From Methanobacteriota archaeon (GTDB lineage Archaea > Thermoplasmatota > Poseidoniia > Poseidoniales > Thalassarchaeaceae), in assembly GCA_002731195.1 (NCBI GenBank), contig PCAI01000055.1:1-22330 (forward strand): 22,330 bases of DNA, written 5' to 3'. Below the pieces are notes generated by a model, which saw only the letters and a program-made list of their open reading frames with translations, was not told where the DNA came from and searched no databases. Every line of letters begins with the position of its first letter. Within the stretch, counting starts at the first letter, position 1. A program made the translations under genes and the position numbers. Positions 7,594-15,675 of the stretch are shown here, one piece after another.

Positions 7594-7630
7594 GTAGCGC
7601 GGCCACCTGCCTTCTATTCATAAGCGCTAC
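7594..7630 (-). promoter_or_regulatory. Structured 5' leader of the uS2 gene
   Basis: In the RNA sense, GTAGCGC (7624-7630) pairs perfectly with GCGCTAC (7594-7600) around a 23-nt loop. The loop contains GGC-AGGTG-GCC (7601-7611), able to form a small inner hairpin. The structure ends one base before the GAGG ribosome site of uS2. The segment is clearly more G+C rich than its surroundings. Possible roles are ribosomal-protein autoregulation or protection of the 5' end; neither is shown by sequence alone. Confidence 0.45.
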
Positions 7631-7646
7631 GCATGATGTGAAATAT

Positions 7647-8264
7647 CTAACTCTTTAAATCAGAGACAAAAGTACATTCTCCAACATCATCCATTTCTGG
7701 AAAACGAACACATGGTTTTGTGATTGTAGCATAAACTTCGAAATGATCATGGAATGATAATTGATCTACTGGAGCAGTTATTCCATAACCTCTAGCCTCA
7801 ACAACTAAGTCCCATTCTCCTAAAATAAAATCACTTTTTCCAAATGTAAATCTTTCTAATGGATAGTCTTGTGTGGCTCTAGCCTCCCAAAAAGGAGAGG
7901 AGATATCCCTTGTCCCTGGTTGCCACAATTTAACATCAACATATCTTACCTCATTTGTTTCATTTCCTATCAAATCTTCGATATATGTTGAGTAGGGGAA
8001 TTGTGCGCGAAATTCAATAACAAGTTTAGAAATAGTTTCATCAAATAGAATTGTAGTTTCATTTGAGTATAGTATAGTATTGACAGATGTTGATGAGTCA
8101 AAAGTATAATCCCAACCAAATCTATCTTCCTTCTCAATTAATACCGGCTCTTCACGCATATCCTCTATCATTTCACGTTGCATTGCTAGGCTAAGGCAGC
8201 CGCTAGTTGTAATACAAACTAGCATAATTGCAACTAGTGTTTGAACTGAACCAGTGTGTCTCAT
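7647..8264 (-). CDS. Predicted lipoprotein of unknown function
   Basis: I do not recognise the family. The 205-residue protein starts with a signal sequence whose hydrophobic core ends in T-S-G-C, with the lipobox cysteine at residue 23. The mature part is mainly beta-like (alternating hydrophobic residues, many Trp/Tyr/Phe, E-W-D-L-V-V-E-A-R-G-Y-G) and has no membrane span. It ends with a Cys pair, in P-C-V-R-F and G-E-C-T-F, that could form a disulfide. It is likely anchored outside the cytoplasmic membrane. ATG 8264 starts 3 nt after the stop of a 34-codon ORF, so the two may be cotranscribed. The uS2 gene follows on the same strand. Confidence 0.75.
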   Translation of the reverse strand: MRHTGSVQTLVAIMLVCITTSGCLSLAMQREMIEDMREEPVLIEKEDRFGWDYTFDSSTSVNTILYSNETTILFDETISKLVIEFRAQFPYSTYIEDLIGNETNEVRYVDVKLWQPGTRDISSPFWEARATQDYPLERFTFGKSDFILGEWDLVVEARGYGITAPVDQLSFHDHFEVYATITKPCVRFPEMDDVGECTFVSDLKS

Positions 8265-8267
8265 TAT

Positions 8268-8372
8268 TTATCGGATAGTGTCGTATAATTTCAAACCACG
8301 CATCATTAGTGCCTCTCGGTACTCATAGGGAACGTCAATACCAATTGGCTCAGCAAACCCTTTTGTCGTCAT
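8268..8372 (-). CDS. Small ORF (34 aa) upstream of the lipoprotein gene
   Basis: The frame runs from ATG 8372 to TAA at 8268-8270. The peptide starts MTTKGFAEPIGIDVPYEY and continues as a charged helix (REALMMRGLKLYDTIR). Codon choice and amino acid mix look protein-like rather than random AT-rich sequence. A TATA-like AAGTTTATC sits about 30 nt before the ATG and there is no SD site, which fits a leaderless start. The stop is 3 nt before the lipoprotein ATG. I do not recognise it; it could be a conserved small cytoplasmic protein or a chance frame. Confidence 0.45.
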   Translation of the reverse strand: MTTKGFAEPIGIDVPYEYREALMMRGLKLYDTIR

Positions 8373-8461
8373 TGAGGCGCATTAAGCCAAAAAGTCATCA
8401 GAGATAAACTTACTAACAAAGTATGTTGTAATAAGTATCGATATTAATATACGCTAGTTAG

Positions 8462-9154
8462 TTATTCTTCTTCTATTGCACGTGGTTTATGGACTTCTCG
8501 GAAAACTACTACTCCAACACCTAGGCTTTCTCGAATTGTTTGAACTAATGAGAATTTAGCATATGGCCAATTTTGATCATAAGATATTTCTTCCGGTAAA
8601 GTTACTGTTAAGTCATCACCTTCAAATTCTACTTCAAAATCTTCACGACCAGTATTCATTTTTAGTAAAGTTTCAACTTGTTCATTGCGATCTTCAACTA
8701 CTTTTGTTATTTTGTAATCATACCTTAGTGTGGCTCCTGCTAATGGATGATTGTAATCGATTCTTGCCCTTCCTGCACTTAGAAATTGAAGAATACCAGT
8801 TCTTCCACCTATTTCTACAGGACCGCCTATGTGCAAGGTGTTTGGGTCACGCACGCTCTTTAGCAAAACATTTTGAGAGATTGTTTCAATTAAACTCTGA
8901 TCACGTTCTCCGTACGCATCTATAGCTTCAATATCAAAATTGTAATCAGTATCTGCTTCAGCATCTTCTAAATGTGTTTCAAAACCTTTGATTAAGCGAC
9001 CTGAACCTACAATAGTAATCATTGGTACATAAGTACGGTTTTCATCAAACACATCATGTTCTTTCGCAACTTCTTCTCTAGTAGTCTCGATTAATTTCTC
9101 TGTATTTGCATTAAATAAGTCATAATCAATATGAATAATTGAACCTTGTTCCAT
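8462..9154 (-). CDS. FKBP-type peptidyl-prolyl cis-trans isomerase, long archaeal form
   Basis: This 230-residue protein matches the long archaeal FKBP (FKBP26-like) layout. A split FKBP barrel starts G-S-I-I-H-I-D-Y, with V-G-S-G-R-L-I-K-G-F-E and a D-A-Y-G-E-R-D segment. An insert-in-flap domain then covers about residues 90-150 (G-R-T-G-I-L-Q-F, D-Y-N-H-P-L-A-G). An archaeal C-terminal extension of about 70 residues completes it. It should catalyse proline isomerisation and act as a cytoplasmic folding helper; no signal peptide is present. GGAGG lies 7 nt before ATG 9154, fixing the start. The promoter region holds a 15-bp palindrome between the TATA-like element and the likely transcription start. 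It follows ccmF by 79 bp but probably has its own promoter. Confidence 0.9.
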   Translation of the reverse strand: MEQGSIIHIDYDLFNANTEKLIETTREEVAKEHDVFDENRTYVPMITIVGSGRLIKGFETHLEDAEADTDYNFDIEAIDAYGERDQSLIETISQNVLLKSVRDPNTLHIGGPVEIGGRTGILQFLSAGRARIDYNHPLAGATLRYDYKITKVVEDRNEQVETLLKMNTGREDFEVEFEGDDLTVTLPEEISYDQNWPYAKFSLVQTIRESLGVGVVVFREVHKPRAIEEE

Positions 9155-9200
9155 TCTATTGCCTCCACGGACGACTCGGCGACTTGCTTACCCTTTTTCA

Positions 9201-9215
9201 TTCAAACGGTTTGAA
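9201..9215. promoter_or_regulatory. 15-bp palindrome in the FKBP promoter
   Basis: TTCAAACGGTTTGAA has perfect 7-bp arms around one central base. On the minus strand it lies just downstream of a TATA-like TTATACA (9217-9223) and upstream of the likely transcription start near 9195. That is a classic operator position. No run of T follows, so a terminator is less likely. Confidence 0.45.
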
Positions 9216-9233
9216 ATGTATAATCAATTATGA

Positions 9234-11561
9234 TTATTCATCAGATTTATTCCGGCCAATACTGTCTGAATACAGGGAAAAAAGGCTTCCAAGCATGATT
9301 ATTGACCATCCTAACCAAACCAAGTGGCTTCCGGGGAGGGAATGGATAGTAACTCTAACTCTGTCTACTTCTTCTGATTGTCCAAATGTCATCCATTCAA
9401 GGAGTTCTTGAGATTGGTAGAAATCCAATATCACTATAGTATCTCCATAAATTGTAGAAAATCTATCTACTTCAGATCTTGGAGAAACAGAATTCTCGGA
9501 TGTGAACCTCAACATACCAGGAGATACTTCTGCTATCTTTTCACCATCTTCCATAACATTTATGATTATTCCAATATAACCATCACCGATTGAATATGGA
9601 TATTTATCATCATCAGCACTAAATCTCTCTACATCAGTTAGAATAAACTCATATCCATTATGTTCTATTGGCTCATCTTTTACTAAAGTTACCAGATGTG
9701 AGGGATCTGTTCTATCGACCATGGTTGTTGTTAAAACATGCCCAATCAAAAGTAGTAATATTCCAAAGTGAGCTAAATGGGATCCCAATAGCCTTAATTT
9801 TCGATTTGAGGTTGCTGTAGAATATAATTGTTTAATTGTAGGAGGTATTGCAAATATTAACCACGTTAAAATAAATAATCCCAAAGAACCTCTGGAAATA
9901 CCTGGAGTTACGCTTAATTCTGGATCTCCGGGGAGATATATTTGATCTGAAATATACGCTAAAAAGATAGATAGTAAAAGAGTAGTTAAGATTAATATAT
10001 TGCCACTACGAGAGTTGACAGAATTGCCCCAAGCATAAAGTGTAAGCCCTATTGCAAGTAAAGCGATTAGTGGAGCTCCATAAAATTCATGCGCTAAGAT
10101 ATTGCTACCTTCAATTTCTACAGTCAAAAGTATCCAAGTTAGTAAAAGGAAAGTTGCACCTCCATACCAAGGAATGTTTCTTGCCATTCTAGTTCTTTCT
10201 GTGGTTTTTTTGAAGGGTTTTAATAAAACTGAAAAATCCTCTTCATCTGATAAAAACCAGGGGATTAAAAATGGAATCATACCAAAAAATGCTTGGTAAG
10301 TATTAGCAGACCAAGACCAATTTGAATAAAGCATCAATATAATTCCTGCAATTATCCATTGAAAGGCAGGTTTCTTGGATGACGAATGGAGAGTCAGGAA
10401 TAGTAAAGAAGTTCCTACCACCAAAACTGAGCTTGCGCCAATGTTTATTGAAACTAATATGAAAGTAATCAGTAGAGCCCAAGAAAGGATTTTATTCTCC
10501 TGAAAGAATGAAGGGTTGCCTTCAGAAGATAAGATATTCTTTTGTTCTCTAAAGAGATGGAAAATAGAAAATATACCCAAAACTACCAAGGCAATAAGGT
10601 AAGTTAGTATTTCCAAACCAATAGGACTGAAATCTGAAATATTTATTATTCTTAGATAAGGATCTTGAGAAAGTGTTGATTCTTCATTCCCAACAAATGC
10701 ATGCACTGATGACCATACTCCATTAGCACGAGTAACCAATGTTGCATGTAGTGTAAGCATTCCAGTGATTAAAGCCAATGCAGGTAAAGAAGACATGTCA
10801 GTTGATGAATTATTTTTTGCTCTTGTATGAATTATTAATAGCAGAGTTAACCAAGGCAATAAAGAACCAGTTTCTACGGGATCCCATGCCCAATAACCTC
10901 CCCAATCTAGAACTGTGTAAGCCCAAAGGCCCCCTAGGCCTATTCCCAATGTACCAACAAAAAATCCAGCACGAGCCCAGGGTATTAGATTAGAATGGAT
11001 AGTTTCGTTGGGAAATTTCTGAATAATCCCAGAAAGCGCAATGCTTGCAACGGCAATACATAATGAATAATATCCAAATACAATTGGTGGATGAATTACC
11101 ATAAGGTTGGTTTGTAATAGAGGGTTTAATTCGCCATCTATTCCCTGATATGGAGAGAATGGGTTTAACAACCAAGATACAAACAATAAATATAAAATCC
11201 AAGAATGTAAAATACGTAATAATAAATTATCGTATTCGTGAAATATTGATATTAACCATGTGACTGTAGCCATTAGAAATACCCAAAGTAGTAACGGACC
11301 TGCACGCCCTCCCCACACTGCTGAAATACGATAAAAAATAGGTAGATTAGAGCCTCCATATTCGGAAACTAAACTCAAAGATTGGATATCAAATAAGAAT
11401 GCATAAACCAGTAAGAAGAATGGAGATATCTGGAATAAAAATATTATATTGTTTTGTTTTGAAGTATTTTTCTTAGTATTAAAAATATTATAGGCAGAAA
11501 TTACTGCTGCTAGAAAAATAGAAATCTGACCTAAAAGGGGAAGGATTGAATCACCAGCCAT
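9234..11561 (-). CDS. ccmF: Cytochrome c maturation protein CcmF (haem lyase subunit)
   Basis: CcmF is the large membrane subunit that attaches haem to apocytochrome c in system I. From ATG 11561 the protein has 775 residues and many membrane segments. The WWD haem-handling motif W-G-G-Y-W-A-W-D-P-V-E-T-G lies around residues 217-235. Conserved His residues occur in V-I-H-P-P and in S-S-V-H-A-F, and W-G-G-R-A-G-P-L-L-L-W is also typical. A soluble external domain follows near the C-terminus, then a final membrane helix (L-V-W-L-G-W-S-I-I-M-L-G). In-frame TTG 11585 and GTG 11573 are alternatives; ATG is preferred and still overlaps the end of the geranylgeranyl reductase gene by 11 nt, suggesting coupling. 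No ccmE, ccmH or apocytochrome gene is in this window. CcsA is the main alternative family, but length and architecture favour CcmF. Confidence 0.88.
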   Translation of the reverse strand: MAGDSILPLLGQISIFLAAVISAYNIFNTKKNTSKQNNIIFLFQISPFFLLVYAFLFDIQSLSLVSEYGGSNLPIFYRISAVWGGRAGPLLLWVFLMATVTWLISIFHEYDNLLLRILHSWILYLLFVSWLLNPFSPYQGIDGELNPLLQTNLMVIHPPIVFGYYSLCIAVASIALSGIIQKFPNETIHSNLIPWARAGFFVGTLGIGLGGLWAYTVLDWGGYWAWDPVETGSLLPWLTLLLIIHTRAKNNSSTDMSSLPALALITGMLTLHATLVTRANGVWSSVHAFVGNEESTLSQDPYLRIINISDFSPIGLEILTYLIALVVLGIFSIFHLFREQKNILSSEGNPSFFQENKILSWALLITFILVSINIGASSVLVVGTSLLFLTLHSSSKKPAFQWIIAGIILMLYSNWSWSANTYQAFFGMIPFLIPWFLSDEEDFSVLLKPFKKTTERTRMARNIPWYGGATFLLLTWILLTVEIEGSNILAHEFYGAPLIALLAIGLTLYAWGNSVNSRSGNILILTTLLLSIFLAYISDQIYLPGDPELSVTPGISRGSLGLFILTWLIFAIPPTIKQLYSTATSNRKLRLLGSHLAHFGILLLLIGHVLTTTMVDRTDPSHLVTLVKDEPIEHNGYEFILTDVERFSADDDKYPYSIGDGYIGIIINVMEDGEKIAEVSPGMLRFTSENSVSPRSEVDRFSTIYGDTIVILDFYQSQELLEWMTFGQSEEVDRVRVTIHSLPGSHLVWLGWSIIMLGSLFSLYSDSIGRNKSDE

Positions 11562-12786
11562 AATACTTAGCACGGGAGTAACCAAACGACAGCATAGCTG
11601 GAATTATACGTTTAACATATAATTTTGGCCTACGTAGTAATATTTTCAAACAGACCAATAATTTTCCGTGTGGGCCCATATTACTCATTTCATCTGGAAA
11701 ACACTGAGCCATTAATGACATGTCATCATCTGACAAATTAAATAGTGCTGATTTACCACTTAATATCTTATTATATGGGGGAAATTCTTTTTTCCATAAT
11801 CGTGAGTATTCGGCTAAAGAATCCGCATTTAAATTCCCAGAAGAAATTGCTTTGGCAGCTGTTTTTGCAGCAAATACTGCAGATTTTAATGCTAGATGAG
11901 ATCCTCCTTCGAAAAGAGGAGATGTAAAGCCAGCCGCATCACCAATCAACATTAAGCCGTCTGCATGAGTGTTTTCATGTGGTCCAGAAATTGGTATCGT
12001 ACCTCCAAAAGCAGGATTTCCTTTTGTTTTCCAAGAAGGAGAGATTTGCTCTAAATCTTTGAAGTGGGTGTCTTTGATAAAATCATCAAGTGATTTCTTT
12101 GTTTGGGATTTGTTTTCAGTAACTAATCCAACATTAGCTCTTCCATCGCTTTTTGGAATCATCCAGACATATCCTTTCTCAACATATTTTGGCCATATGT
12201 AAAAATCAAGATAGTCGTCGGTTGGAACTTCTAACATCTCATACTGCATACCTGCAATAACATGTGGACGAGGATTTAATTTTAATATCTTTGAAGATAC
12301 TCCAGCGACTCCAGATGCATCAATAACTATTTTTGCTTCTATAGGGAAATTTGCACCTTTACCATCACATCTCCATCCAATGAATTTGTCTCCATCATAC
12401 ATTTTTTCCATAGAATTTATTTTGTGACCGAGACATAACTCGGCTCCTTTTGAAATTGCTTCATCACAAATCCAACGTTCAAATAGATGCTTCTCCAATA
12501 CATATCCTTCTTCTGTTAGCTTTTTCTCGGTACCATCTGGAAAAATTACACGGATGCCATGTACTCGTTTACTTATCACATGAGGAGGTAATTCTAATTC
12601 TAGGTTAGCACAAGCAACATCGGATATACATTCTCCGCAATGTACAGGGGTTCCGATTTCATCATGATCTTCAATGAGGATAGTGGAAAGACCTGCTCGC
12701 GCGCTATGTAATGCAGCATTTCCGCCACCTGGGCCTGCACCTATTACTAAGACATCGTACATCATAGTGTCTCTCGTCATGGTCAT
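11551..12786 (-). CDS. Geranylgeranyl reductase family flavoprotein
   Basis: This 411-residue FAD enzyme should saturate isoprenoid double bonds in archaeal ether lipids or in a quinone or other prenyl side chain. The FAD-binding G-A-G-P-G-G motif starts near residue 17. P-V-H-C-G-E-C-I-S near residue 48 is the characteristic family segment. G-Y-V-W-M-I-P-K, near the middle, matches the substrate-cavity Y-x-W-x-F-P-K type motif with Ile for Phe. G-D-A-A-G-F-T-S-P-L-F-E-G-G is the second FAD motif. The start is uncertain: ATG 12786, or ATG 12765 giving M-M-Y-D-V just before the Rossmann strand. It overlaps ccmF and diverges from a UbiD/UbiA gene pair, which makes a quinone-related substrate worth considering beside lipids (inference). 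Confidence 0.88.
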   Translation of the reverse strand: MTMTRDTMMYDVLVIGAGPGGGNAALHSARAGLSTILIEDHDEIGTPVHCGECISDVACANLELELPPHVISKRVHGIRVIFPDGTEKKLTEEGYVLEKHLFERWICDEAISKGAELCLGHKINSMEKMYDGDKFIGWRCDGKGANFPIEAKIVIDASGVAGVSSKILKLNPRPHVIAGMQYEMLEVPTDDYLDFYIWPKYVEKGYVWMIPKSDGRANVGLVTENKSQTKKSLDDFIKDTHFKDLEQISPSWKTKGNPAFGGTIPISGPHENTHADGLMLIGDAAGFTSPLFEGGSHLALKSAVFAAKTAAKAISSGNLNADSLAEYSRLWKKEFPPYNKILSGKSALFNLSDDDMSLMAQCFPDEMSNMGPHGKLLVCLKILLRRPKLYVKRIIPAMLSFGYSRAKYYGW

Positions 12787-12874
12787 GCGAGTAGGTTGGT
12801 ATCAAAGAATCTCTCGGTCAAAAGTCCATGGAAGAAAGCGAACCTTCATCATTCTTAGAGAACTTCGAAGGTAC

Positions 12875-14737
12875 ATGAAGTGGGGTAATTTGACTGAGTA
12901 TGTTCGCGCATTGGAGGAGAAAGACGAATTACTCAGAATAAGTGAACCTGTGGATCTCAAATTTGAAGCTGGTTGTATAGCTGATTACTTGGTAAAGAAA
13001 GGAGGACCGGCAGTAATATTTGATCAACCAAGGCTTGCAGATGGGACTATCAGTAGATATCCCCTTGCAATGAATTTATATGGAACTAGAGAAAGAACAA
13101 ATATGGCACTTGGAGTTACAAAACCGAGAGAAATAGGCGATAGGATGGTAGCACTAATGAAGCCAGATATTGGAGCGATATTAAAAGCACCTTGGAAGGG
13201 AATAAATTTAGCATTAGAAGGGATGTCTATGGCTCCTAGAAAAATAAAAAAAGGCTCTTGTCAACAAGTAATAATTGAAAATCCAGATATGACAAAATTA
13301 CCAATACCAACCACTTGGCCTTTAGATGGAGGGCCATTTATGACTTTACCACTAGTAGTTACTAAAGATCCCAACACAGGAATTCATAATATGGGAATGT
13401 ATAGAAGTCAAGTCTTTGGACCAAAAGAAGTTGGATTACATTGGCAAGCACATAAACATGGAGCAGACCATGCTAAAGAATTTGGAGATAGGATGCCAGT
13501 TGCAATTTGTCTAGGAGGACCTCCGGAAGTTATGTTTAGTGCTATTTCACCACTTCCTGACAATTTATCAGAATACGAATTCGCCGGCCTACTGGGTAAA
13601 AAGAGGTTAAAGATTGTAAAATGTAAGACTAATGATTTATGGGTTCCCGCTGAATGTGATGTCGTAATTGAAGGATATATGATTCCAGGAGAGACTAAGT
13701 TAGAAGGTCCCTTTGGCGATCATTTTGGCCATTATTCACTATCTGACCAATACCCAATAATGCATATTACAAAAATAACACATAGAAAAGACCCTATCAT
13801 TCCAATGACTATTGTTGGCGTCCCTCCAATGGAAGATGGATATCTTGGAGAAGCGATAGGAGATGCTTTTAGACCTGTACTCCAATTTCAACATAGAGAT
13901 GTAATAGACCTATTTCTACCACTTGAGACCGGTTTTCATAATCTTGCAATTGTCTCTTCAAAACAACGCTATCCCAGACAAGCAAGAAAAACTGCACTAG
14001 GCCTATTAGGAGCAGGTCAAATGATGTTCTTGAAAGTGATAATATGTGTTGATGCAGAACATCCAGTTAAAGATCTTGAAGTTTTACTGAATGTCTTAGA
14101 AAAAAATGTTGATATTCCTAATGATTTAGTATTTCTTGAAGGGATGGTGGCTGATGCATTAGAACATGCTTCTCCTGAAGAGAATATACATACTAAATTA
14201 CTCATAGATGCTACAAGTAATGGAAAAATGGTAAATGAAGATAATGATAAAGATATTTCTAAATCTATTGAAATATCTGCTTCAGCAGTTGAAGGAGTTA
14301 TCGAGTCAAGGATGCTGAGGCCAAGTATGATGGTCGTAACCACCAATATTGAAGGGGGCCCAAAACCAGAAGAAAGTATGGAAGAAGAAAATGAAGAATT
14401 GGCTTGGCTACAAAGAGAAAAAATTGCTAAAATATGTGAATCTATTTGGAATCTAGAAGGAGCTAATAATCTAAAATGGCTATTCATAACTGATGATGAT
14501 ATCAATTTGAGAAATAAAGATTGGAAAAGAAAGCTATTATGGCAATTATTCTGTAGATTTGATGTATCTAGAGATATTCACTTTGATGATACAAAGGAAC
14601 GATTAGCATGGGATGCTACTGCTCCCATACCCTCTCAAGAAGGTGATATTCCAGTCAGAAGATGGCCGGCAGTAACACTTCATAATTCAGAAACAATTGA
14701 AAAGGTTGAAGAAGTCATGAAGGAAATGGGATATTAA
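12875..14737 (+). CDS. UbiD-family prenylated-FMN decarboxylase (MqnL-like?)
   Basis: UbiD enzymes remove aromatic or alpha,beta-unsaturated carboxylates using prenylated FMN. The 620-residue reading from ATG 12875 has the family start K-W-G-N-L-T-E-Y. The active-site Arg177 lies in N-M-G-M-Y-R-S-Q, and Glu277 and Asp282 lie in E-G-P-F-G-D, positions equivalent to the catalytic triad. It is longer than the common ~490 residues, with a Glu-rich C-terminal extension from about residue 480. The frame stays open upstream to 12674, over the start of the divergent geranylgeranyl reductase gene, but residues before MKWG do not look like UbiD; ATG 12785 is a less likely start. Its stop overlaps the ubiA start by one base. 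The pairing with a UbiA prenyltransferase points to quinone biosynthesis, most plausibly the futalosine menaquinone route, but no other mqn gene is visible. Confidence 0.88.
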   Translation: MKWGNLTEYVRALEEKDELLRISEPVDLKFEAGCIADYLVKKGGPAVIFDQPRLADGTISRYPLAMNLYGTRERTNMALGVTKPREIGDRMVALMKPDIGAILKAPWKGINLALEGMSMAPRKIKKGSCQQVIIENPDMTKLPIPTTWPLDGGPFMTLPLVVTKDPNTGIHNMGMYRSQVFGPKEVGLHWQAHKHGADHAKEFGDRMPVAICLGGPPEVMFSAISPLPDNLSEYEFAGLLGKKRLKIVKCKTNDLWVPAECDVVIEGYMIPGETKLEGPFGDHFGHYSLSDQYPIMHITKITHRKDPIIPMTIVGVPPMEDGYLGEAIGDAFRPVLQFQHRDVIDLFLPLETGFHNLAIVSSKQRYPRQARKTALGLLGAGQMMFLKVIICVDAEHPVKDLEVLLNVLEKNVDIPNDLVFLEGMVADALEHASPEENIHTKLLIDATSNGKMVNEDNDKDISKSIEISASAVEGVIESRMLRPSMMVVTTNIEGGPKPEESMEEENEELAWLQREKIAKICESIWNLEGANNLKWLFITDDDINLRNKDWKRKLLWQLFCRFDVSRDIHFDDTKERLAWDATAPIPSQEGDIPVRRWPAVTLHNSETIEKVEEVMKEMGY

Positions 14738-15666
14738 TGGGATTTAAAGAAATACTTGAGTTTGTGAAAATTGAACATACTTTATTTTCATTGCCTTTTG
14801 TGTTTATTGGGTATATCATTGCTACCAATCAATTTATGCATGATCTTCCTAGTGGAGAATGGTGGAGAATAGATATATTGTGGATTCTTATCGCTGCAGT
14901 AGGTGCTCGTGGTCTTGCAATGGCTCTAAATCGTATTATTGATCGTGAAATTGATGCTGTAAACCCACGTACTGCAACACGTCACCTGGCATCGGGTTCA
15001 ATGGCGATAAATACTGCATGGATTTTAGCGATAATTTTTCTCGGGATGTTATTATTCGGTGCATGGCAACTTAATGAAGTTGCTTTAATGATGGCTTGGC
15101 TTCCTGTTCTAGTTTTCATTATTTATCCCTACACAAAGCGCTACACTTGGCTTTGTCATCTCTGGCTTGGCTTATGCCTTTCTCTAGCACCATCTGGGGC
15201 GTGGGTAGCAGTTGCTGCAGATGTTCATGGGTGGGAAGCGATAACTGGCCTACATGATGGATACACGAATTTCCTTTGGTATCCAACAATTTTCTTCATT
15301 TCTTTAGGTGTTGCTATTTGGATTGCTGTTTTTGATATTAATTATGCATTAATGGATATGGAAAATGATATTAAAAATGGGATTTATTCATTTCCGTCTA
15401 AATTTGGAGAAGCCGTCACAACTAGAACTTCAGTACAACTAACTCTTCTTTGGTTTTTGTGCTTTGCTTTATCTAATCCTATGGACGAAATGTGGTTTCT
15501 AGTCGGAGCAGGTTTAACGTCTATTCTCAATATTCTTGTAATAATCCTCCAAAATAGACTGGAAAATTTTCAGAAAGTTCTTTTTCGAGTATCAATGCTT
15601 ACAGGATGGGTGCTTTTAGCGGCCATTATGATGATTGAACCAACAACTGATGGATTGACAGATTGA
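14737..15666 (+). CDS. UbiA-family prenyltransferase (MqnP-like?)
   Basis: This 309-residue polytopic membrane protein should attach a polyprenyl chain to an aromatic acceptor. The first Asp-rich motif is at residues 65-73 (N-R-I-I-D-R-E-I-D), followed by A-V-N-P-R-T-A. The second is at residues 200-211 (D-I-N-Y-A-L-M-D-M-E-N-D), followed by G-I-Y-S-F-P. These patterns are closer to UbiA/MqnP quinone enzymes than to archaeal DGGGP synthase. About eight or nine hydrophobic segments fit the family. ATG overlaps the last base of the UbiD stop (TAATG), so translation is likely coupled. The shared transcript with UbiD supports consecutive quinone-ring prenylation and decarboxylation. Confidence 0.9.
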   Translation: MGFKEILEFVKIEHTLFSLPFVFIGYIIATNQFMHDLPSGEWWRIDILWILIAAVGARGLAMALNRIIDREIDAVNPRTATRHLASGSMAINTAWILAIIFLGMLLFGAWQLNEVALMMAWLPVLVFIIYPYTKRYTWLCHLWLGLCLSLAPSGAWVAVAADVHGWEAITGLHDGYTNFLWYPTIFFISLGVAIWIAVFDINYALMDMENDIKNGIYSFPSKFGEAVTTRTSVQLTLLWFLCFALSNPMDEMWFLVGAGLTSILNILVIILQNRLENFQKVLFRVSMLTGWVLLAAIMMIEPTTDGLTD

Positions 15667-15675
15667 GGTTTTGAA

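Noticed and set aside
8265..8461. Possible tRNA or stable ncRNA in the gap
   Set aside because: No T-loop or anticodon-arm pattern was found on either strand; a short protein-like frame explains much of the region better.
12674..12874. Upstream extension of the UbiD frame to an ATG at 12674
   Set aside because: The extension runs antisense over the start and FAD motif of the geranylgeranyl reductase gene and encodes no UbiD-like sequence; the family start matches ATG 12875.
13703..13720. Asp282 in UbiD where fungal Fdc1 has Glu
   Set aside because: To my knowledge, E-G-P-F/Y-G-D is common in UbiD proteins, so this is not evidence of lost activity.
14017..14505. Long minus-strand open frame (162 codons) inside the UbiD gene
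   Set aside because: It lies wholly within a confidently identified gene on the other strand and its Ser/Ile-rich product is typical of antisense translation of AT-rich coding DNA.
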